64,000 nt of DNA from Macrotis lagotis. Its lineage: Eukaryota > Chordata > Mammalia > Peramelemorphia > Peramelidae. The notes beneath the pieces are model-generated. The model was not told the DNA's origin. It was given only the letters and a program-made list of their open reading frames with translations, and did no database searches. Location: positions 183,126,508-183,190,507 of the forward strand of contig NC_133661.1 in assembly GCF_037893015.1 (NCBI RefSeq), in the 5' to 3' direction. Numbering within the stretch: the first letter of the stretch is position 1; each line of letters begins with the position of its first letter. Below, one piece after another: positions 51,570 to 62,686 of this stretch. Made by a program: the position numbers and the translations under genes.

Positions 51570-52319
51570 GAGAACCAAATTTTAAAGTCATTGTTTACCA
51601 AGGACCATCTCTGAAAATGTTGAGTTTTCTGGCCTTTTCTTACTTTTTTTTTCATTTGTCAGATAAATGAGACAAAAGAGGAATATGGAAAATAGCACTA
51701 GATTTGGATTCAGAGGACTTGGCTTGGAGTCTTGATTCTGTTATTTATCACTAAGTGTGATTTTGAGAAAGTTGTTTCTTCACTCTGGGCCTCAGTGTCC
51801 TCCATAAAATGAGAATTGTGAACTTGATCTATTAGATCCTGTCTAAACCCTCTGATCCTGTATAGTCTGTCCCCAGTCATAATGAGCTGGACAAAATTCC
51901 ATGTTTTTGTTCTCTATACTATAGGGTTCTCAACATCTTGTCTGTTTCAGTGACTGTATAGGTGAAGGTCACTGATTTTAAACTGTTCCTAAGCTGTCCG
52001 GAACTCAGAACAAGATGCAGTTATTTCTTTTTCTTTACCAGTGAATCTGGCTCCTATCTGTATTACAGCGTTTCAGAGAAGTACAAGAGATTTTCTGATT
52101 TCCCAACTTCATAGTCATACTTGTATAGGGTCCTGAATTGTAAAGGATTACAAACCTTATAGGAGAGATCAGAGATGCTGCAAGAAGTTATAGAACAGCA
52201 GGGATAGAAATAAAATAAGGGACAGGAAAAAGGTCCTAGAAGGTGGCAATACCTAATTCATGAAGTCTGGTGTCTGTGCAAGGTGTGGGGCAAATATGAA
52301 TAAGAACTCCCATACTTAC

Positions 52320-52379
52320 TTGACATCACTGCCACTTGGGTCCCCTTTCCAAAAATATATTGGTTGTTTCCATAACTCA
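52320..52379 (-). CDS. TRAJ segment, TRAJ7-like
   Basis: Encodes SYGNNQYIFGKGTQVAVMS, close to human TRAJ7 (YGNN and FGKG-QV). Donor GTAAGT (52314-52319) leaves one base (A). RSS: heptamer CACTTTA (52380-52386), 12-bp spacer, nonamer ACAAAAAGG (52399-52407). The heptamer is weak after CAC, the nonamer good. Confidence 0.92.
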
Positions 52380-52538
52380 CACTTTAGGTTACTGCCTTAC
52401 AAAAAGGTTATGGTATGACATACCATAAGATAGACTGGGATGTGTTAAGCTGAATCAAGAGATTTTTACCTCTCCGCCAGACCCCTAAAGCAGAAATAGT
52501 TGATTCTGAAGCCAAAGGATTGTTTATAATGACCTATA

Positions 52539-52801
52539 ATTATCTCAGTTGCTCCTAACTTCATTGCAGAAACATTTTTATTACTGGGTTTTTGGGAAGC
52601 AGAGTTGGGTGGGTTGGACAGGGCACATTACTCTAGCTCCACTCTCCCAAGAGCAGAGAAATAAAAAGAAAACATAATTCCTGAAAATACCCTAAAGGAA
52701 AAACATGTTTAGATGGGGCCTTAGTATTCAGAGAAAACAATCATTTAGGAAAAGAATCCAAAGGTCCTTTGAATGGGCTGAGGAGGATGGTCTGGAGATG
52801 A
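52539..52801 (+). repeat. Local duplication, copy 2
   Basis: Partner of 51087-51370, with small indels. It lies just 5' of the TRAJ7-like segment in the direction of transcription. Confidence 0.85.
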
Positions 52802-54093
52802 AGAAATGATGGCTTTAAATTCATCCATCATACTATAAGTGTTGTTATTTTGGGCTGTTGTTTTCTTTTGTAATGTGAACTACCTGCCCATAAATATAGT
52901 TTCTATTTCCTGGAAGTTCAAAAATTTGTCAAAACATCATAGAGAAAATTTACCAGCTCTGTGACTTCCCAGACCACTGCTAACTTTCCTGGCTTTACTC
53001 CCCCACCCCACCCCACTATCCATCCTATTAATGATGAAGACTATTTCACTTTTTATATTTTTCATTTCTAGGGCTTAGCATAGTACCTGGTAAACTGATG
53101 CTTTTTTATTCATCCAGGGAGAGACATATCTGTATAAATATGGACAGACATACTACCACTTTTCTGCCTCATCCCTGCCATTTTGGTGAAGAAGGCCTTA
53201 CCTTTTCACTCAGATATTTCTTACTTTGCCAGGACTGAGGCAGAGTGAGAATGTCTTCAGCATCTTACACTAAGACATAACATTAAAAGAACAAGTGTAG
53301 CACGACTTGGAGCCAATGTATCCTTTTCTACATCTGAATAAGATTCTTGGGTCTCTCATTCATGACTCATTCATGTACTTCTTGCTGCCTCATTTACTGG
53401 TATATGGTCACCCACCTTATATATCAGAGGGACAGATGTGAATCTTTCAGTTTTATTTTAGAAACATTTTAAATTGAATTATTTTCATTTTATGCCAAGG
53501 AAGAATGAAGAAGCCAGGAATAATTTATGTAAAAGTACTTTGAAAAACTATAAAAGTATAATAAGAATATATAGTATTATCATAACTGTATAAATATGCT
53601 ATAAGGCACAGCAAAGATATTGACTCTTCCATGTGAATCCCCTTTATAAAATGGTACCCTGAAACTGTCCAGTGACTGAATTTTTGTCACAATATGATAG
53701 TCTAAGGTAGTTAATGCATAAAATGCAAAAAAAAAGGTAAAAGGCAGCCTCTGTTCTCGGAGTTCGGAGTTCTTAGTCTAATGAGGATGAAAACATGCAA
53801 ATAAATAACTATATACAAACAAGATATAGATAAGATAAATTAAAGCTAGTAATGGAAAGGTACCAATGTTACACCTGATACTAAATCTGGAAAATAAGTC
53901 TCTCACAGAGTGACTGTGAAAACTTAACTCTATATCATTTCTACTTAACCTGAATCTCTTGACTAGTAGTATTATGAACATATCAAATTATGAGTTCCAA
54001 TTTATTTCTTCTTTTAAATAGTATTTCATCCTTTATTAGGAAATATTTTCCTCCTTAAGCAAAATACAAGCCAGGTTATGTCACAAAACTTAC

Positions 54094-54154
54094 TTGCTTT
54101 AACAATCAGCCTAGTTCCTTTTCCAAAGAAGACTTTAAAGTTTCCTGAGCTTCC
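54094..54154 (-). CDS. TRAJ segment, TRAJ9-like
   Basis: Encodes SSGNFKVFFGKGTRLIVKA; GTRL-VKA and FK match human TRAJ9. Donor GTAAGT (54088-54093) leaves one base (A). RSS: consensus heptamer CACAGTG (54155-54161), 12-bp spacer, nonamer ACAAAATGA (54174-54182). No TRAJ8 equivalent with an RSS was found between this and the TRAJ7-like segment. Confidence 0.95.
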
Positions 54155-54475
54155 CACAGTGATTTTTACTGCAACAAAATGAGCAATTTCATCCATCCTC
54201 CCTTTCTACTTATATACCACAGCTTGGGATCTGGCTCTTTTATAGGAAATGATGCTTGAGGAAAAAAAAACTATTAACAAGTAGCATTTTAAAAACATTT
54301 TCTTTTTGAAATATATTTAGGTTTTTGGTGAGTCTACAGGATCCTATTAACATGTCCTCCATTGTTCTCCTCTTTTTCAATCAGAATCATTTTGTACTCT
54401 ATATTAACTATGAAAGTTATATCCTTCATCATCTATTCTCTCAATCTATATATTTTTATGGCTGGAACTTTCTTT

Positions 54476-54770
54476 TTTTCTTTTAAAATAGTATTTTTTC
54501 TAATTATATGCAAAGACAATTTTAAACATTCATTAAAAAAATAAAATTTAGAGTTTCAAATTTTTTCCCTCCCTCCCTCCCCTTCCTTCTCCCTAAGAGG
54601 CTAGAATTTTTCAATAGTGGAGGCCCTTTGTCTCAGAATAAAATGTTGCTCCATTTCAGGATGGTCCAGATTTATGTTTATCAATATTCTTTGGCCTTAG
54701 ATCTATGCAAAGAAATGGCATGTATATGATGTGCTTATTGGATGAAACCCAGAACTAGGTCCCTCTTCTG
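54476..54770 (-). mobile_element. L1-type LINE 3' end
   Basis: Reverse copy of the L1 3'UTR tail: poly-pyrimidine block CCCTCCCTCCCTCCCC and the flanking AGTTTCAAATTTTTTCCC. No coding part. Confidence 0.65.
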
Positions 54771-56363
54771 AAGTTCATTCCTCCCGTGACAACTCTCTCA
54801 CTGTATCACAAGATCTTACAGAAATTCCTTCAAGGTGCAAATGCATTTTGGTTCCCTGAATATAGCTGTAGAGGACCAATTATTTGAATTTCTTCTTTGA
54901 TTTAAGAAATGCAAATTTGAATGGATAAAGGATAAAGGCAACAAGTTTAATACAGTTGTACAAGGCTTGGGCATAGGAAAGACTGATCTTTGGAAGAGGG
55001 ACACAGAAAAAGGGAGACAGCCCCCATTCTAAAGGGATGCTTTAGAAATATTAGGAGCACAAGGTCACATTTCTCAGTGATCTTATTGATGAAAAAGCAG
55101 ACTAAAAATATTTCATGTATTAAAAATATTTGCAAGGGACTTCACAGATACTCTTTATCTCATTGATCTGTATAATAAGCTAGGTAGTACAAATGGTCTA
55201 ATTAAAAAAAAAAGCACTGGTTTTAGATTCCAAGGCCCTGGGTTCAAATTCCATTTTTGGACCTCAGTTTCTTCCTTTGTAAATGTGGGTGATTGCCTAG
55301 ATGACTTCTGATGTCCCTTCTAGATCTCTGACCCCATGATATATTTATTGTTATATACATTTCACAAATGGGTAAACTAAAACCAAATGAGGCAAAGTGA
55401 TAGTGTGATTTACCCAAGGTCACACAGCTAGCTATTATTGTCAAGGTTATTCACCGAGAAATATAAAACCAAAAATCTTTAGCAAAATTCTTTATAATTA
55501 AGATATTTCCTTTGCTTTGGGATGTGGCACTCACTTGTCTAGGAAATATCTATAAAGTCTCTTTTCTTGAGTGATAGAAATACTGGGAAAACTTTGAAGC
55601 AAATTTTTTGTTGATTATAGATTCTTAAAATGCTTTGCCATTACCTGTATGAGTTTGGACAAACCATTTAACCACATCTTTAAAATGAGGATTTTGGATG
55701 AGATGGTCTCTACTACTCCTTCTAGCTCTAAAATCTATGATTCTATGATCTGTAATTCTAATGGAACTTTGAAATCTTCCAATCTGAGCTTACCCTTTAT
55801 TACTAAGAAAACAGAGAACCAGAGAGCTTAAGTAATTTTCCTAAGGTCTCACAACTTCCCAATAATGAAATTGGGATCTCACTCAAATCTACTTCCCAAT
55901 CAATTTTCCTTTCTGTTTTGTTACTACCTTCCTCCTCCCTTCCTCCATTCTAATTTTGCATTATTAACCTTTCATCCCCAGTTCTTTTCTCATCAGAAAT
56001 ACAGGTGATTTAATAGATGATGGCTATCAATCAGCTTCTCCAGCCATTTCCTTTGGGGCTCTATATTTTCAGGTTTCTAGTTACGGGACTTCCTTCAGAA
56101 CCTCTTGAGAAAAAAGCTTTGCAGTTTGATAATTTCTAACCCCTAAAGAAAACTTTCTGGATTGTGATCTTATTTTTTCCCTTTATCTTATATTTTTTGG
56201 TATCACTATTCTTAGTAACACAGTGAAGTTGAAAGGAAACTTTCTGTAAACCTGAAAGGCTATATAAATGTGTTATAATAACAATAATGTAATTATTTCA
56301 TTAAAACATAACTACTTTCTTCCATCCCAAATTCTATTTTGTCCATTTAACTCTGATACTTAC

Positions 56364-56429
56364 TTGTTTTCACTCTCAGTTGTGTCCCTATCCCAAAGGT
56401 GAGTTTGGTTACTGCTCCCCCATAAATCA
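56364..56429 (-). CDS. TRAJ segment, TRAJ10-like, unit 1
   Basis: Encodes YGGAVTKLTFGIGTQLRVKT, similar to human TRAJ10 (KLTFG-GTQL). Donor GTAAGT (56358-56363) leaves one base (A). RSS: consensus heptamer CACAGTG (56430-56436), 12-bp spacer ATTGATGCTATA, nonamer TGATAAACT (56449-56457). Spacer and nonamer are almost shared with the copies at 58701 and 61132, showing common descent. Confidence 0.94.
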
Positions 56430-57088
56430 CACAGTGATTGATGCTATATGATAAACTCTTTGCCTGGTATCTTTACCTGTTTCCTGATTTTGCTGCTTCC
56501 TTCTCCCCCTGCCTCCCTACCCCTGGAATTAGGGAATATTAAGGATTTAAAATTGACATTGTTGCCAGATTTGCATGGATGAAGTAAAAATGACTCCTGA
56601 CCTCCCACAATCAAATAATCTATATTGCCTTTGTAATCTTCTTGAATTTATTGAATAATTCAGTTACAATTTCAGTTCACACTGACTATGGAGAACTGAC
56701 TTTTATGATGGATTTAGGTAGAATGACTTTTGATTATCCTCTGTGAAAGGAGATCCTGTGGCTATATGAAGCAGATTATCCACATCTCCAGTTAATAGAA
56801 GGCAAGGAAGGGATTGAAGGACTATAATGACCAAGGGAAGCAGTAATCTAGATAATAAACATCAAACATTCTTTGCCTGAAGTTTTTGGTTGTTTCATAT
56901 AAAATAGCTTAATGCCTTAATTATCCTGGTTTAAAGTTTCTCACCTATTTAAACTTGGCCTAAGAAACTTGGTCTTATTGCCTTTTCTGTACCTTCACAT
57001 GGCAACTTTCAAAGTCTCAATGTCTCTTTTAAGGGAGATGGAAACCAATTCTGACAAACTTGGAGACAAATAGAGGTCCAGATCTCAC

Positions 57089-57148
57089 CTGGAGAGATAA
57101 GGAGCTTGGTTCCCTTTCCAAAGAAGAATTTGTTAAATCCAGAGTACA
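57089..57148 (-). CDS. TRAJ segment, TRAJ11-like, unit 1
   Basis: Encodes YSGFNKFFFGKGTKLLISP. Position and the ending FGKGTKLLISP fit human TRAJ11 (FGKGTMLLVSP). Donor GTGAGA (57083-57088) leaves one base (G). RSS: heptamer CACTATG (57149-57155), 12-bp spacer, nonamer ACAAAATGG (57168-57176). Homologues: the pseudogene at 59237 and the intact copy at 62005. Confidence 0.94.
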
Positions 57149-57570
57149 CACTATGAATTAATACCTTACAAAATGGCCTTGGATATTTGTAGCAACTGTG
57201 AGATGCAACAGGAAACTGAGGGGATGGATTAGAAGATCTCTAAGGTCTTTTCCAAATCCTAGACTAATTAGACTGAAATTCCATTCCATATGGGAAACTA
57301 TAGATTTGAGACATTTAGTCTGAGGGAGATAAAACTGGACAAAGGGCTGAGAGAGAAAGAGCCTGTCTTAAGTCTTACCTGAATAGGATTTAGCTATATA
57401 TGGGTAAGCAGTGTGGTATAATAGCATAATCCTACATTCTAAGTAAGTCACAATCTTTCTTATTGTCAGTTTCCTCATCAGTAAAATCAGTAAAAAAAAA
57501 AATAATACTTTGAGTCAAGAATGTGACAAGATCAAAAGAGATAAATGTAAAGTGTTATGACTATTAATAA

Positions 57571-57730
57571 GAGGCAGCTTGGCATGATGGATACAAAGTA
57601 AGCCTTGGAATCAGAAAGATCAGGATTCAGGGTCTGCCTCTGGTACATACTAGCTGGATGATGTTGAACCAGTGACCTAACCTCTCACTGCCCTGGGAAA
57701 GTCTCTCAATCTATAGATTGCATATAAGTA
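57571..57730 (+). mobile_element. MON1-like CORE-SINE
   Basis: GCATGATGGATACAAAGTAA, CCTTGGAATCAGAAAGATCA and CCTAACCTCTCACTGCCCTG are the conserved blocks of this SINE family. It lies within unit 1 between its TRAJ11-like and TRAJ12-like segments. Confidence 0.7.
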
Positions 57731-57955
57731 CCCTATTTTTATCAGTGGAGGTTGTTTTTATATTGGGGGTTGCCTACTATGATTAAATAAATCACAGGAC
57801 TAGACCATCCCTATCAAAAAAATCAGAAAATTAAAAATGCTTGTACTACAGTTAGACTTCAAGCCTCCATATCAAAGATCCAAGTTTATGCATTATTATT
57901 TGCACCAGGAAGGGATTCCTGCAAAATTCATGCCTTCCTCCATTCCAAACTTAAA

Positions 57956-58007
57956 TGGTCTGACACACAGCCTAGATCCTTTTCCATAGATCCAAAGCAG
58001 GCTTCCA

Positions 58008-58008
<1 letters not shown>
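57956..58008 (-). pseudogene. TRAJ pseudogene, TRAJ12-like, unit 1
   Basis: Remnant reading (I)YGKGSRLCVRP, homologous to the intact FGKGTRLLVRP copy at 62627. The Phe of the motif is Tyr, the donor is lost (TTTAAG instead of GTAAGT), and the RSS is replaced by a (CA)27 tract that starts exactly where the heptamer CACA should begin. It cannot recombine or splice normally. Confidence 0.85.

Positions 58009-58062
<54 letters not shown>
58009..58062 (-). repeat. (CA)27 microsatellite at a former RSS
   Basis: 54 bp of perfect CA on the plus strand, directly against the 5' edge of the TRAJ12-like pseudogene. A possible nonamer relic ACAAAAATA lies shortly after it, at about 58080. Confidence 0.97.
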
Positions 58063-58064
<2 letters not shown>

Positions 58065-58700
58065 GTATTTTACAAAGTGACAAAAATATATGAAACACTC
58101 AATAGTCTGTCTCTCCTTGAAATCTAGAGATATAATCCTTCTGTTTATAGAGATGACCACAAAGGAACTTTCCTTTATCTCATGACTAACACAGCTTATT
58201 TAGCTTAATTACAAGTTTGTAACATTCACTGAAAAACATTCATATCACTGTACTATAATGCTTTCCCTCTTGGAGAACCAGCATGATCTGTTTGGGGAAG
58301 ATTAAGTTTAGTTTTACCTGGAGGTTTTAGAATAGAAGAACTAATCTTTGAAAGTTTCATTCTCCCTACTTAGTCCTAAAACCTATTGCTAATTAGAAAT
58401 GGAAAATACTATTAGCTGATTTCCCTTGTACTCATCTACTCTTACAATTGTTCCCTCTAAGATTCAATTCAGTTCAAGTCTCTAGTGATGAACTTTCCCT
58501 TGAGACATCTTGGGAAAGACTTTCCTGTTTGATAGTCTCCTTGCAAAAAAAAAATGCTTATTCATCTTCTATTTAATTTTATCCCATTTCTTGGGATAAA
58601 CAAACTTGGTAAGTTCATACTGTCCCCATAATTTAAACACAGGGATACTCCATTTTTTTCTCTCCAAATCACTTAATTTCTATCTTACTCCAATACTTAC

Positions 58701-58760
58701 ATAGCTTCACAAATAGCTGTGTCCCTGTACCAAAGGTCAGTCTAGATGTCCCATAATTCA
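58701..58760 (-). CDS. TRAJ segment, TRAJ10-like, unit 2
   Basis: Encodes NYGTSRLTFGTGTQLFVKL; FGTGTQL is identical to human TRAJ10. Donor GTAAGT (58695-58700) leaves one base (T), the only J here to do so, giving a Phe junction codon with TRAC. RSS: consensus heptamer CACAGTG (58761-58767), spacer ATTCATGCTATA, nonamer GTATAAACT (58780-58788). Confidence 0.94.
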
Positions 58761-59236
58761 CACAGTGATTCATGCTATAGTATAAACTCCTTGTCTTTCT
58801 TTTCCTGTCTCCTCTTTATGTCCTGTTGATGAGTAAATATTCCTTATGTAATAAGATTCCCCCCATCCTTTGCCTAGATAGAGAACAACATTCTCCCTAC
58901 TCCTTAGAAAAATAAAATCCACATTTCCTCTCTATATTCCTGGAATAATACAGCTACACTTCAGTTCAGTTTAGCTATAGACTTGGCTTCTGTGTGGGTT
59001 TCAATTGATTGACTTCTGATTGTCTCCCTCTGTGAGAGGGGATCTGTAGTATCATAAATGAACACACTTTGTCTTAATCTTCTTGATCTGGCTTCCTCAT
59101 TCTTTGTTGCCTTTGCCATTCTATTCCTTATATTTACTATTTTACCAAGTCAACTTATGGAGAACTCTAAAGAAGACCAATGTAGGGTTCTTTAAAAAAA
59201 AGTTTGGATGACAGGCAAAAAAACGGCAATACTTTG

Positions 59237-59296
59237 TTGGAGAAACCAGAAGCTTGGCCTCCTTTCCAAAGTTGAATTTGTTAAGCCTTAAATTCG
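59237..59296 (-). pseudogene. TRAJ pseudogene, TRAJ11-like, unit 2
   Basis: Open reading NLRLNKFNFGKEAKLLVSP, homologous to the copies at 57089 and 62005. The second Gly of FGxG is Glu, the donor is destroyed (CAAAGT for GTGAGA/GTAAAT), and the RSS is disturbed (CACTAGC followed by an altered spacer and CCTAAAAAA). Still open in frame, but not usable for splicing to TRAC. Confidence 0.82.
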
Positions 59297-59689
59297 CACT
59301 AGCATGGCACAATCTCCTAAAAAAATGGCCAATGGGGTTTTGCCATAATTTTCTTGAACTGTATAATGGTGAGTTTAGAATTCCAAGCAAAGCCAATGAA
59401 ATTCCTGCGGTTCAAGGCAGTTAGCTTGAGGAGGAGAAAAAGTTTGAGAAAGATCTGAAATAATCTATCCTGTCTACTGAAAAAGTTGTTCAACTACATT
59501 GAGAAGAAGAATGATGTAATGGAAAGAGTACTGAATTTAGAATTAGAAGACCAAGTTTGATTCAAGTCCCAGGCCTTTCACTTACTAGCTGTGCAGCCTT
59601 AGGGACTGAACTTTCTGAGATCCAAATTCCTCATCTAAAAAATGAGGAATAACAATATTTTTACTAGGAAAATTCTGTTCATATACAGA

Positions 59690-59940
59690 TAAAGAACTAA
59701 AGTATAATTTTTTTTCATGGGTTTTTCCTTTGGATCTGTTTCTTCTTTCGCAACTGTGACTCATATGGAAATATGTTTTACATGGATAGCACATGTCTAA
59801 CCTATATCAAATTGCCCTACCATTTTAGGAAGAGGGGAGGGAGGGAAGAAAATTTGGAAGTCAAAATCTTATAAAATGATTACTAAAAATTGTCTTGACA
59901 TGTAATTAGGAAAAAGTGCTATTCAAAACAAATAAATAAA
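59690..59940 (+). mobile_element. L1-type LINE 3' tail
   Basis: Ends of the marsupial L1: ATATGGAAATATGTTTTACA, AACCTATATCAAATTGCCCT, a GGGAGGGAGGGAAG block, CTTGACATGTAATTAGGAAA. Confidence 0.75.
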
Positions 59941-60207
59941 TCCATAAAACTTTTACTATTCACCTCACAAAGCTATGATCCTTATCATGTGGTTCTTATC
60001 ATGAGATCATATATGTGAAGGCACTTTAAAACTATAATCAACTTTTCACATATAGAATGATTATTAACAAAACTCATTCAGAAAAACTCATTCTAGACTT
60101 GGATTCCAAACTCCACTTAATACATTCCAGTAAATCCATCATCACATTTACAGGAATTTCAGCCTGTGTTCATTTATTATTATTCCAAAGATACTCAGCT
60201 TTCTTGA

Positions 60208-60246
60208 TTTGATAAACAGCATAGTCCCCTTTCTATATATCCTTAT
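60208..60246 (-). pseudogene. TRAJ pseudogene remnant, TRAJ12-like, unit 2
   Basis: GGATATATAGAAAGGGGACT and what follows align with the GGATCTATGGAAAAGGATCT of the pseudogene at 57956. Only the 3' half remains; the 5' half and RSS are replaced by a TA microsatellite. No donor. Confidence 0.65.
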
Positions 60247-60302
60247 GTTATATATATATATGTTATCCTTATTATATATATGAGTATATATATATACATA
60301 TA

Positions 60303-60353
<51 letters not shown>
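60247..60353. repeat. TA-rich microsatellite
   Basis: Imperfect then perfect (TA)n, occupying the place of the 5' part and RSS of the adjacent TRAJ pseudogene. Confidence 0.95.
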
Positions 60354-60360
<7 letters not shown>

Positions 60361-61131
60361 TCCAAAGCTCAATCCTTCTACCCACAGAAATGAGCAATAT
60401 GGATTTTCCTTTATTTCCTGAACAAATATAAATTATCCAGTTTAAATTCTAGTTTTGGATATTCATTGTCAACATCCCTGTCGCAATATTTTCTCTTGGA
60501 GAGATGACCTCCAAATATGTTTGGGATTAAGTTCAGTTTTATATGGAAATTTGGGAGTGGATAAATTTATCTCTGACATTTTTCTTCTCTCTTAGCCCTA
60601 GAGTCTTTGTTAATTAGAAATAGAAAGGATTTATTAGCTGATTTCCCATCTATCTGTCCATTCCTCTAGTTTCTTTCTCTAAAGTTCAGTTCAAATCTCT
60701 AGGGATGGAGCTTCCATTTAGATATTATAGGAAAATATTTTATAGTTTTGTAATGTCCTCCTTTCAAGGAAAAAATATTCACTGCACACCCACATTTAAA
60801 TTCTGTCTGAGACACTTACTAAACTTCTTCATCTTTCCTTTCTCTTAAGTTTTGTCATCTGAATAAAGAGAGCATTGGACTTGATGGCTTCCAAACTACA
60901 GTCATGATCTTACATTCTTTCCTATGATCCCATTTCTCCTGGTTTCAGCATTCTTACTCTGTAAGATCATAATGATCCCATAATTAAAACAATGACAGAA
61001 GAAAAACAGTTTACTGGGGAGATAGTTTTGTATTAACCCCTCCACCCCCATACAAATAATAAGAAACTATTCCCATTCCTCTTATTTACCACCCTTAGAT
61101 CTCTTAGTTTCCATCTGATGCCAATACTTAC

Positions 61132-61197
61132 TTGGCTTCACTCTCAGCTTTGTCCCTTTCCCAAAGGTGAATTTAGTCCCTGTTCCCCCATAATTTA
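61132..61197 (-). CDS. TRAJ segment, TRAJ10-like, unit 3
   Basis: Encodes NYGGTGTKFTFGKGTKLRVKP. Donor GTAAGT (61126-61131) leaves one base (A). RSS: heptamer CACAATG (61198-61204), spacer ATTCATACTAAT, nonamer ATTATAACC (61217-61225). Related to the unit 1 and unit 2 copies, but KFTFGKGTK has drifted from the TRAJ10 type. Confidence 0.94.
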
Positions 61198-62004
61198 CAC
61201 AATGATTCATACTAATATTATAACCTCCTCCCCACACCTGCTACCTCATCCTGTTTCCTGCTTTTACCCTTTTCATTTAGGAAATGTTCAATACTTAATA
61301 AGATTATTGTGACTTATTCAGGTGAATAAAAAGCATTTCCCCCCAGTAAATGAACCGTATTCCCTTCCTATATTGTCCAAATGCACTGAATAATTCAGTT
61401 ATGCTTTAGTTTGCTTTGGCCGTGGAGACCTGGCTTCTGGAGGGACTTCTGACTTTTTGTCTGTGAAGTGGGAATCTGCAGCAGAATGGAGCAGACCATC
61501 ACATATTCACAGTTAAAAGTAGGTCAGGAGTGGGTAGGAAGATAATACCTGAGGGAAGGCAATAATACAGATAATAAACCCACTTTGCTTGAATTTCATG
61601 GACATTTTAAAGCTAAAGGTAGTTTGGTGACTTAATTATACTGCATTGGGGTTTCCCCTTGCAAGTTATTCTCTGGTCCTAGAAACCTGGTCCTTTTGCC
61701 TTTTCTGTCCTTTCCACTGGTCTTTCAAAACATTCTCTTTGTGGATATTTAGAATCATTTTCAAAGAAGGTCAGCTGTTAACACAAGATAATACAGATTA
61801 ATACAGACTGTGGAAGTCCAGAAGAAACTAAAAATCCTGGGCAGCTGCAGAGCAAGAGACAAAACTGATCCACATGAGTCCATTGGTCACTTTTTAAAAG
61901 GTCTCTCTCAGTTAGCATTACTCTCATTAATGATGACCAGTCTAGGCAAGCCTAGAGGTGATGTTGTGAAAATTTCAAGAGAAATAGGGAGGAACAAAAT
62001 TTAC

Positions 62005-62064
62005 CTGGAGATACTAGGAGCTTAGTCCCTTGTCCGAAAATGAGTTTGTTAAAACCTTGATTTG
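62005..62064 (-). CDS. TRAJ segment, TRAJ11-like, unit 3
   Basis: Encodes NQGFNKLIFGQGTKLLVSP. Donor GTAAAT (61999-62004) leaves one base (G). RSS: heptamer CACCATG (62065-62071), 12-bp spacer, nonamer ACAAAATAG (62084-62092). Confidence 0.94.
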
Positions 62065-62101
62065 CACCATGACACAATCCTCTACAAAATAGCTACAGAA
62101 A

Positions 62102-62336
62102 GGGGCAGCTATGTGGTTCAATGGATAGAGTGCCAGACCTGGAGTTGAGAAGACCTGAGTTCAAATCCAGCCTCAGAAACTTATTGTGTGACCCTGACTC
62201 AGTCACTTAACTCTGTTTCCATTGGTTTCCTCATCTGTAAAATGAGCTAGAGAAGGAAATGGCAAACCACTCCAATATCTTCATCATGAAAATCCCAAAT
62301 GGGTCACGAAGAGTAATTAAAATGATTGAACAACAG
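62102..62336 (+). mobile_element. MAR1-like SINE
   Basis: GGGGCAGCTATGTGGTTCAA head, body GAGAAGGAAATGGCAAACCA with CTCCAATATCTTCATCATGA, end TTGAACAACAGC. Inserted in unit 3. Confidence 0.8.
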
Positions 62337-62626
62337 CAAACATGGACAAAAACACTGCAAGTGAAGCATTGGATAGTTGTGTGGCTTAAGATATTTAGCA
62401 GGAGTATGGACAACATTGGAAAGATGTTATGAGAGAAGAATCCTGCCCTGATGAAGATGAAAGGAAGATTTCAGCTCTTTTGAAATTAACGCCAGTTGCT
62501 AGAGTAAGACTTTAAGCCACTCTGCTAAAGAACTCATTTTTTAAATCATTAGATAAAATAGGAAGATATTTTAGCGAAAAGCATCCTTTTTTTAAAAAAA
62601 AATCATTTCAAGGACACTGAACTTAC

Positions 62627-62686
62627 TTGGTCTCACAAGGAGTCTGGTCCCTTTCCCAAAAGTCCATTTATAGTTTCCAGTATTCA
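62627..62686 (-). CDS. TRAJ segment, TRAJ12-like, unit 3
   Basis: Encodes NTGNYKWTFGKGTRLLVRP; the ending GTRLLVRP is identical to human TRAJ12. Donor GTAAGT (62621-62626) leaves one base (A). RSS is excellent: heptamer CACAGTG (62687-62693), 12-bp spacer, nonamer ACAAAAATA (62706-62714). It is the only intact member of the three TRAJ12-like copies. Confidence 0.96.

Larger units (their letters stand above)
56340..58680 (-). repeat. TRAJ10-11-12 tandem unit 1
   Basis: First (TRAC-proximal) of three homologous blocks. Besides the J segments, the spacer sequence is shared: for example ATTGAATAATTCAGTTACAA (56649) with CTGAATAATTCAGTTATGCT (61386). Boundaries are approximate. Confidence 0.8.
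58681..61110 (-). repeat. TRAJ10-11-12 tandem unit 2
   Basis: Second block. Only its TRAJ10-like segment is intact; the TRAJ11-like and TRAJ12-like copies are pseudogenes. Its right half (60480-60720) aligns with 58270-58510 of unit 1 (TTAATTAGAAATAGAAAGGA, TTAGCTGATTTCCC). An L1 3'-tail insertion (about 59690-59940) interrupts it. Confidence 0.8.

Noticed and set aside
53190..53290. Possible TRAJ8 relic (Trp-containing frame before GTAAGG donor)
   Set aside because: The position is right for TRAJ8, but FGxG is absent, the phase is wrong and the only CAC-type heptamer has a poor nonamer.
60148..60372. IYIYIY-rich open frame
   Set aside because: Translation of the TA microsatellite.
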